Positions 1-5,080 of a stretch of 10,060 nt of DNA are shown here, one piece after another. The notes below the pieces were generated by a model, which was not told where the DNA came from, ran no database searches, and was given only the letters and a program-made list of their open reading frames with translations. The translations under genes and the position numbers were made by a program. Every line of letters begins with the position of its first letter. Position 1 is the stretch's first letter. This stretch comes from Paucimonas sp. (lineage in GTDB: Bacteria > Pseudomonadota > Gammaproteobacteria > Burkholderiales > Burkholderiaceae_D): the NCBI GenBank assembly GCA_029266815.1, contig JAQSWC010000025.1:1-10060 (forward strand), written 5' to 3'.

Positions 1-1
1 G

Positions 2-1876
2 AATGTCGACGACAGCGAAGCAGCGCGGTATGCCAAGACGCGTGTGTTATCGCGCGCGGGTTATACCGTCCTGGAAGCTGAAAGCGGTACTGAGGCCCTT
101 GATAAGGCGCGACATGAAAAACCGGATCTGATACTGCTCGATGTCAAACTGCCAGACATCAACGGCTTCGAAGTCTGCAAACTGCTCCGGCAAGACTCGC
201 AGACGAACAAGATCCTTATCCTGCAGACCTCAGCGTCGTTCGTGGGAAGCACGCACAAGATCCGCGCGCTGGAAGGTGGCGCGGACAATTACCTGGTCGA
301 GCCCGTCGAGCCCGAGGAGCTGATCGCGAACGTGCAGGCGCTGCTGCGTCTGGGACAGGCCGAATCCCAGTTGCGGGACAGCGAAAAACGTTTCAGGCAG
401 ATTGCCAATAACGTGACCGACGTGTTCTGGATGTTCGACTGCCAAAAGCGCGAGCTGCTTTACGTGAATCCCGCTTATGAAGCGCTCTGGCAGCGTTCGA
501 TAGAAATCTTGCAAAAGGCGCCTGACGACTGGCTGGCCGTGGTTCACGCGGATGACCGCGTTCGGGTGGAAATGGCGTACAACCGCTTTTATGAGTCCGG
601 CTTCCTGGAAGAAGAATACCGGCTGGTCCTCAAGGACGGCAGCTTGCGCTGGATAAGGGACCGCGGATTTCCGGTGCGGGATGACGACTCCAACGGAAAG
701 CGCATTGCACGTATTTCGCAGGACATCACCACCAGCAAGATCTATGAAGAACAGCTTCAGGAAACCGACCGCAAGAAAGATGAATTCCTGGCGACGCTAG
801 CTCATGAGCTGCGCAATCCGCTCGGCCCGATCCGCAATTCCGTGGAACTGCTCAACAAGATAGCGCCCAATCCCACCACGATGGAAGAGCGCGCGCGCCA
901 GATCATTCTCCGGCAGGCCAATCATCTTGTGCGGCTGGTGGATGATCTTCTCGACGTTTCCAGGATTACGCACGGCAAGGTAAGTCTGCGGCGGCTGCCG
1001 GTGGAACTGCGCGAGTTCGTGATGCCGGCGGTGGAAACCGCGCAGAACCTGATCGATGCCCGCCATCACAAGTTATCGGTTCAATTGCCCGACCAGCGCT
1101 GCTGGGTGCGGGGCGACGCGGTTCGTCTCGCGCAAGTTATCGGAAATCTGCTGACCAATGCCGCGAAATTCACGCCGGCCGGCGGCAGCATCGAGCTCAC
1201 TGCCGCGATTGCCGCCGACAAGTTGAAAGTCAGCGTTCTCGACAACGGCATTGGCGTCGACCCGGAACGCGCACAGCATATCTTCGACATGTTTGCGCAG
1301 GCGGATCATGCGCCCGATCGCGCGCCGGACGGCCTGGGCATCGGGCTGTCTCTCGTGCGCAAGCTGATGGACCTTCATGGCGGAACTGTGGAGCTGAAAA
1401 GCGAGGGCGTAGGCCGCGGCAGCCGGTTCGACATCACCTTACCGGTGTTAACGGATCGCGAGGAAAATCCGAGATCGACTACATCGAATTCTGCTGGCGA
1501 ACAAAAGAATTTTGACCGCAAAATATTGGTCGTGGACGACAATATCGATGCCGCTACTACCTTGGCAGCGTTGCTGGAAGCCGATGGGCATCAGTGCTTT
1601 GTCGCCCACGACGGACCGACCGCTATCGGGCTTGCGCAAAGCGTCAGGCCGGATGTCGCATTCCTCGATATCGGCCTGCCAGGAATGAATGGCTACGATG
1701 TGATCCGCAGCATGAAAAGTCTGTCTGCTTTAGCCGAGACAGTATTCGTAGCCTTGACCGGGTATGGCCAGCAACAAGACAAGCGGCAGGCCAGCGATGC
1801 GGGATTCGATCACCACCTGGTCAAGCCAGTGGACATCAAGGCGCTTGAAGCGCTTGGCCTGGCGATACCACACTGA
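2..1876 (+). CDS. Hybrid sensor histidine kinase, REC-PAS-HisKA-HATPase-REC (5' end outside window)
   Basis: A soluble hybrid histidine kinase that should sense a signal through PAS, autophosphorylate on His and pass phosphate to receiver aspartates. The frame is open back to base 2 and reads NVDDSEAARY, the acidic start of a receiver, so the true start is upstream; the GTG at 44 is internal. Counting from that GTG as residue 1: receiver 1 with phospho-acceptor D33 (LLDVKLPD), PAS about 112-235, H-box H254 (LAHELRNPL), N-box NLLTNAAKFTP about 368-378, G1 DNGIG 400-404, G2 GLGIGLSL about 430-437, and receiver 2 about 492-603 with D498/D499, D542, T572 and K594. I see no membrane segment. Receiver 1 has Glu (E86, in YLVEPVEP) where the conserved Lys should be; receiver 2 keeps it (HLVKPVD). 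The class is certain; the signal and output are unknown. Confidence 0.95.
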   Translation, partial: NVDDSEAARYAKTRVLSRAGYTVLEAESGTEALDKARHEKPDLILLDVKLPDINGFEVCKLLRQDSQTNKILILQTSASFVGSTHKIRALEGGADNYLVEPVEPEELIANVQALLRLGQAESQLRDSEKRFRQIANNVTDVFWMFDCQKRELLYVNPAYEALWQRSIEILQKAPDDWLAVVHADDRVRVEMAYNRFYESGFLEEEYRLVLKDGSLRWIRDRGFPVRDDDSNGKRIARISQDITTSKIYEEQLQETDRKKDEFLATLAHELRNPLGPIRNSVELLNKIAPNPTTMEERARQIILRQANHLVRLVDDLLDVSRITHGKVSLRRLPVELREFVMPAVETAQNLIDARHHKLSVQLPDQRCWVRGDAVRLAQVIGNLLTNAAKFTPAGGSIELTAAIAADKLKVSVLDNGIGVDPERAQHIFDMFAQADHAPDRAPDGLGIGLSLVRKLMDLHGGTVELKSEGVGRGSRFDITLPVLTDREENPRSTTSNSAGEQKNFDRKILVVDDNIDAATTLAALLEADGHQCFVAHDGPTAIGLAQSVRPDVAFLDIGLPGMNGYDVIRSMKSLSALAETVFVALTGYGQQQDKRQASDAGFDHHLVKPVDIKALEALGLAIPH

Positions 1877-1982
1877 ACAGGCAGACTAGTTCACGCCCGA
1901 CATATCCGGAAGTTGATGCGCAATACCCTTGTGGCAGTCGATTCATGGATCGAGGCGGCGACCTTCTTTATTACCTCCATAG

Positions 1983-2013
1983 AAAAAGCCCGCCGAGCTT
2001 GCGCGCGGCGGGT
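1983..2013 (-). terminator. Rho-independent terminator pointing leftwards, without an obvious minus-strand gene
   Basis: A 7-bp perfect GC stem, CCCGCCG (1989-1995) with CGGCGGG (2006-2012), encloses a 10-base loop. On the minus strand it is followed by GCTTTTTC, a normal terminator tail. On the plus strand the hairpin is followed by TCAAGAAGG, with no T-run, so it would be poor at ending the kinase transcript. No convincing minus-strand gene lies immediately to its right. Confidence 0.6.
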
Positions 2014-2058
2014 CAAGAAGGAAGAGTAGAAGAGAGACTCGTTCGCCCTCGACTAGGA

Positions 2059-2097
2059 CATTGGATAATGAAACCGCTAAAAAGTTGCATTGGATAA
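2059..2097. repeat. 10-bp direct repeat upstream of the phosphoesterase gene
   Basis: CATTGGATAA occurs exactly at 2059-2068 and 2088-2097, 29 bases start to start, ending 19 bases before the phosphoesterase ATG. The first copy overlaps GATAAT (2064-2069), a possible -10 element without a good -35. It could be a tandem regulator site or coincidence. Confidence 0.3.
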
Positions 2098-2116
2098 AAA
2101 GGCAAGTTACTGACTT

Positions 2117-2911
2117 ATGAGAATTCAGATTGCCTCCGACCTGCACCTCGAGAACCTTGCACATACGCTTCCAGGTTACCGGGCAATAGCCGAAACTGCC
2201 TCCGATGTGCTGGTGCTGGCCGGCGATATTCACGAACATGCAAAAGTCTTCGACACGTTTGCAGATTGGCCTACACCTGTCGTCTACGTTCACGGCAATC
2301 ACGAGCTTTACAACGATGACCTGGCCGCGACGCAGGCCCGATTGCGCAGCCGTGGAGGCCCTGGCGTCGAAGGCAAAATCCGTTTCCTCGAAAACGAGGA
2401 ATGGATTTCAGGCGGCGTACGATTTCTGGGCGCATGCCTGTGGACCGATTACGAACTCTGCGGAGATCCCGCAGACGCCATGGCGCTCGCGACAGCGGCA
2501 TTGAACGACCATCGTCTGATTCATCATGGCGCGGACGGCCAGCGCTTCATGCCTGACGATGCGCTACGGCTTCATCGGCAGACTCGCACGTGGCTCCATG
2601 ACAGGCTCACGCGTCCATTCGACGGCAAGACCATCGTGGTGACCCATCATTGCCCGCATCCTAAGTCAGTCCATCCGAAGTACGGCGGCAATCCCTTGAA
2701 CGCCGCCTTTGCCAGCGACCTGACGCCTTTGGTGGGCATGGCGGATGTCTGGATTCATGGCCATACGCATTCATCGTTCGACTATCGGCTCGGCAGGTGC
2801 CGCGTCGTATGCAATCCTCGCGGATACTGTCTGAGGCATCCCGCAACAGAGCCCGGGCGATTAAAATTCGAGAATGAGGAATTCAATCCGGCATTGGTGA
2901 TCGAGGTATAG
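2117..2911 (+). CDS. Calcineurin-like metallophosphoesterase
   Basis: A 264-residue cytosolic phosphoesterase with the complete metal-ligand set of the calcineurin-like superfamily: DxH at D8/H10, GDIHE at 36-40 with D37, GNHE at 60-63, an isolated His block THHCPH at 176-181, and GHTH at 215-218. Such enzymes hydrolyse phosphomono- or phosphodiesters using two metal ions; the substrate cannot be told from sequence. There is no signal peptide or membrane segment. The start is the first ATG, and the MRIQIASDLHLE opening places the DxH motif where the family expects it. The upstream AAAAAGG (2096-2102) is a weakly placed ribosome binding site. The gene stands alone: 240 bases separate it from the hybrid kinase and it converges on the gene pair to its right. 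Superfamily is secure; function is open. Confidence 0.93.
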   Translation: MRIQIASDLHLENLAHTLPGYRAIAETASDVLVLAGDIHEHAKVFDTFADWPTPVVYVHGNHELYNDDLAATQARLRSRGGPGVEGKIRFLENEEWISGGVRFLGACLWTDYELCGDPADAMALATAALNDHRLIHHGADGQRFMPDDALRLHRQTRTWLHDRLTRPFDGKTIVVTHHCPHPKSVHPKYGGNPLNAAFASDLTPLVGMADVWIHGHTHSSFDYRLGRCRVVCNPRGYCLRHPATEPGRLKFENEEFNPALVIEV

Positions 2912-2917
2912 AGGAAA

Positions 2918-2942
2918 TTCCGCAACCCCGGAACAGGTTTTT
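2918..2942 (+). terminator. Weak candidate terminator after the phosphoesterase gene
   Basis: A 5-bp stem TTCCG (2918-2922) with CGGAA (2929-2933) and a 6-base loop is followed four bases later by TTTTT (2938-2942). It lies just after the stop codon and before the convergent gene pair. The stem is short, so confidence is low. A wider inverted repeat, ACAGGTT (2933-2939) and AACCTGT (2995-3001), spans the rest of the gap. Confidence 0.3.
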
Positions 2943-3010
2943 ACAGCAAACGGGACATGCTTATCTCTTGGTGCCGGGTTCAGGCGAAAGCAGTAACCTG
3001 TACAAACGGA

Positions 3011-3298
3011 TTACCGTGCGTATCCCTGCTCGCGAATTGGCGGTATGGACACCCGCGCGTTTGCCCTCCGGTCGCCCATGGCGCGCCGCAAGGATTCCGT
3101 GCTCAGGCCGGTTGAGGCTTCCAGCGACAGGAGCAGGCAAGCACTGACAGGCATCCGCTGGGCACGCAAATCCCCGAATAGGGAGGAGGGAAGGCTCAAC
3201 GCCTGTGCCAGCGCGTGATCGTCAGGCGCATTCAGATGAGCTTGCAGAAAGTCGAGCAATCCGTTCGGATCGTACCGGGCCGGGTGGGAGGAAGTCAT
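3011..3298 (-). CDS. Small helix-turn-helix-like protein coupled to the sensor kinase
   Basis: A 95-residue protein with no confident named family. The middle (about residues 12-78) is predicted all-helical and reads like a Cro/CI-type fold: DHALAQALSLPSSLFGDLRA, then RMPVSACLLLSLEASTGLS, then ESLRRAMGDRR. From memory, many small Burkholderiales proteins share the layout 'LA-AL-...-RMPV-A-LLL-...-TGLS---LR-MGDRR', usually annotated as hypothetical or HTH. DNA binding is therefore a reasonable inference, not a demonstration. The ATG overlaps the kinase stop as ATGA (3295-3298), and no Shine-Dalgarno is visible before it, so translation probably depends on ribosomes finishing the kinase. A likely role is an output or accessory partner of that kinase, which lacks an adjacent response regulator. 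Confidence 0.75.
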   Translation of the reverse strand: MTSSHPARYDPNGLLDFLQAHLNAPDDHALAQALSLPSSLFGDLRAQRMPVSACLLLSLEASTGLSTESLRRAMGDRRANARVSIPPIREQGYAR

Positions 3299-4398
3299 TT
3301 GTCGGGAAGGGAGAAATGGAAGGCGGCGCCTTCGCCAACACGGCTCTCCGCAACGATCACGCCGCCATGCGCCTCTACAAACACCTTGCAGATGGTCAGC
3401 CCTAGGCCGATGGCGGAGGATGATGTGTGGTCCGATTCGTATTTTTCGAATATGTGGGGAAGCCGTTCAGGCGAAATTCCGCTGCCGTTATCCTTGACTT
3501 CGCAATGCACCACACGGCCGGTACGGCTAGCCACAATGGTTACTTCACCGTACGGCGTGTGGTTGATCGCATTGGCGATCAGGTTCTGGAATACGCGTTT
3601 AATAAGCGTCGCATCTGCAAATACCGTCAGATCTTCCGGAACCCGATTGACGAGCGAGGTGCTGCCGGTACCGGCAATCGGCCGCAAGTCATGGATCAAC
3701 GATTCCACCAGGGGCCACAGATCGAAGGCTCGCCGCTCGATACGGATGCCGCATTCTGTTTCCAGGTTCGAATTCTCATCGAGAATTCTGTTCACGAGCA
3801 TCGTCAGTTGCCCGGCATTGCGCTGCAAGGAGTTCAACATCTTGCGGGCCTGTTCGTTGTCCAGGCGATTCGCGATGATCCGGTCTAGCGCCTGTGCGGC
3901 AAGCCCAATGGCATTCAACGGCGTTCGCAAGTCGTGTGCGACAAAAGCCAGGTGCTCATCACGCCGCCGTTGCACTTCGAGTGCCTGTTGCACCGAGTAG
4001 GCCTTGACCGCCGCGCCGATGGCGGCATCCATCACGAAATTCAGAATATGGAATGGCTCGCCCTGCAAGCCGATATTCCTCTTGTCCGCAAGGTCGTGGA
4101 TGCAATCCCGAAGAATGTTATATTCCGTCACGACCTCCGTCAAATCGAAGCCGTTTTCCAGCCGCTGAATGCCATGCGCCACGGGAGACGCATTGGTCAT
4201 ATTTTCGATAATCATTCTTTCCGTGCCGTTTTCCAGTGCGAGAATGATTTCACGCATGAAAATCGGGATATGGTCATGCAGCGTTGGCTGGTCAAGTTGA
4301 CGGGCAGAGGGTAGCTCCCTGATTTTCTTGCGCCACAAGGTCAACAGCTCATCACGGTTGTCGTCGATCAATGTTGCGAGCGCTTTAGCGCTGGTCAT
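3295..4398 (-). CDS. Soluble sensor histidine kinase with RsbRD-type N-terminal domain
   Basis: A 367-residue histidine kinase from the preferred start. Residues about 6-125 (LIDDNRDELLTLWRKKIREL onward) resemble the RsbRD_N sensory domain, a helical module usually found with stress or light signalling proteins. The HisKA H-box is FVAHDLRTPLNAI with H155; the HATPase has N-box NLIANAINHTP (about 272-282), G1 DNGSG (303-307) and G2 IGLGLT (330-335). No membrane segment or receiver is present. The frame extends upstream to an ATG at 4503, but those 35 extra residues look unlike the domain and have no ribosome site, whereas the ATG at 4398 has GGGTGA (minus strand, 4408-4403) just before it and starts with MTSAKALATLIDDN. 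It is translationally coupled to the small HTH-like gene downstream. Partner response regulator not seen in the window. Confidence 0.9.
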   Translation of the reverse strand: MTSAKALATLIDDNRDELLTLWRKKIRELPSARQLDQPTLHDHIPIFMREIILALENGTERMIIENMTNASPVAHGIQRLENGFDLTEVVTEYNILRDCIHDLADKRNIGLQGEPFHILNFVMDAAIGAAVKAYSVQQALEVQRRRDEHLAFVAHDLRTPLNAIGLAAQALDRIIANRLDNEQARKMLNSLQRNAGQLTMLVNRILDENSNLETECGIRIERRAFDLWPLVESLIHDLRPIAGTGSTSLVNRVPEDLTVFADATLIKRVFQNLIANAINHTPYGEVTIVASRTGRVVHCEVKDNGSGISPERLPHIFEKYESDHTSSSAIGLGLTICKVFVEAHGGVIVAESRVGEGAAFHFSLPDK

Positions 4399-4464
4399 GT
4401 GGTCACCCGCGAAGTAAAGCAGCCTCTTTCTCAGACGGAAACAGGTTGGTAAACAGCTTTTGCA

Positions 4465-4497
4465 TTGGACGTAACCCAAGGCAATGAGTTCGTCCAA
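4465..4497. promoter_or_regulatory. Inverted repeat in the divergent kinase / 113-aa gene interval
   Basis: TTGGACG (4465-4471) and CGTCCAA (4491-4497) form a perfect 7-bp inverted repeat with 26 bases between arm centres, in the 220-base gap between two divergent genes. The position suits an operator serving either gene. There is no second copy in the window to support this. Confidence 0.3.
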
Positions 4498-4512
4498 AAT
4501 CATACAAAAAGC

Positions 4513-4539
4513 GAACTTCGGTGAAAGCGTGTTTTCTAT
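4513..4539 (+). promoter_or_regulatory. Candidate ECF/sigma-E-type promoter for the 113-aa gene
   Basis: GAACTT (4513-4518), a 16-base spacer and TCTAT (4535-4539) resemble the GAACTT-N16-TCTRA pattern of extracytoplasmic-function sigma factors of the RpoE type. It points towards the 113-residue gene and would give a leader of about 70 bases. The match could be chance: no better sigma70 site was seen here. Confidence 0.3.
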
Positions 4540-4609
4540 TCCGTACGTCGGTGAAATCCGCTCAGGATTTCCCGTTCTTCAAGTGCTTCCCGAAATCAAT
4601 TCACAAGCT

Positions 4610-4615
4610 GGAGGA
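4610..4615 (+). promoter_or_regulatory. Ribosome binding site fixing the start of the 113-aa gene
   Basis: GGAGGA lies 3-4 bases before the ATG at 4619. The open frame continues upstream to an ATG at 4484 with no such site, so 4619 is the chosen start. Confidence 0.75.
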
Positions 4616-4618
4616 AAC

Positions 4619-4960
4619 ATGGCTGGTTATGACGAACGACATCGTTACGCCTGCGCGGCTCTGATCGAAAAACGGATCAAACAATATGTCGAGGAAAAAC
4701 GGTTTCCTCCGTGTACGTGTACTTGGAATCTATCGCAGGGATGGACGAATGTCGGGCCGCACCGTCTCGACGTGTTCATCAAGGATGGTACGTTCAAGGT
4801 CTATTTCACGGATAACGAACTGGTCACCTACTGCGAGGATCATGACTGCGAAGCGACGGACATGCGGCTGCATCAATTGATCGACGACCTGGGCGAAGAC
4901 GACATGGAGTCGCCTACTGCATACACTGTAAAAAGGCTTGCTCATGGCATACGACCGTAA
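4619..4960 (+). CDS. Hypothetical 113-aa protein with Cys pairs
   Basis: I do not recognise this protein. It is small, soluble and acidic at its C-terminal end, with no signal peptide. The N-terminal third (MAGYDERHRYACAALIEKRIKQ onward) looks helical; the middle (about 47-70, PHRLDVFIKDGTFKVYFTDNELVTY) looks like beta strands; the end (LHQLIDDLGEDD) is helical again. Cysteines sit at 12, 32, 34, 72 and 77, giving a CTC pair and a YCEDHDCE block containing H75, which could bind metal or form disulfides, but this is speculation. The start at 4619 is set by a strong GGAGGA site. It is divergent from the RsbRD-type kinase and ends before a terminator shared with the lipoprotein gene. Coding status is supported by the ribosome site and balanced composition. 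Confidence 0.75.
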   Translation: MAGYDERHRYACAALIEKRIKQYVEEKRFPPCTCTWNLSQGWTNVGPHRLDVFIKDGTFKVYFTDNELVTYCEDHDCEATDMRLHQLIDDLGEDDMESPTAYTVKRLAHGIRP

Positions 4961-5018
4961 TGGATAGCATGGCCGCGAATTAGATTGGCGGATTTTCAAG
5001 CATCGAACGCCGTCGTGC

Positions 5019-5053
5019 AAAAAAAAGGGACCACGTTTCCGTGGTCCCGTTTT
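5019..5053 (-). terminator. Strong terminator of the di-haem lipoprotein gene, possibly bidirectional
   Basis: A perfect 8-bp stem GGGACCAC (5027-5034) with GTGGTCCC (5041-5048) and loop GTTTCC is followed on the minus strand by eight T residues (plus-strand A-run 5019-5026). It begins 28 bases past the lipoprotein stop codon. On the plus strand it ends in CGTTTTAC, so it may also end the 113-aa gene transcript. Confidence 0.9.
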
Positions 5054-5080
5054 ACTAACGAAGTGCTTCTGGTTCAGTTC

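Noticed and set aside
1943..2302. 119-codon minus-strand frame over the 1983-2013 terminator
   Set aside because: It overlaps the phosphoesterase start and runs through the hairpin; no ribosome site or recognisable protein.
3215..4000. 261-codon plus-strand frame opposite the RsbRD-type kinase
   Set aside because: Shadow of the kinase, whose H, N, G1 and G2 boxes define the true frame.
4399..4503. 35-residue N-terminal extension of the kinase from the ATG at 4503
   Set aside because: No ribosome site, odd Cys-rich sequence unlike the RsbRD domain, and it would overlap the divergent regulatory region.
4484..4618. 45-residue upstream extension of the 113-aa protein
   Set aside because: The GGAGGA site directly before 4619 marks the start, and the candidate promoter lies inside the extension.
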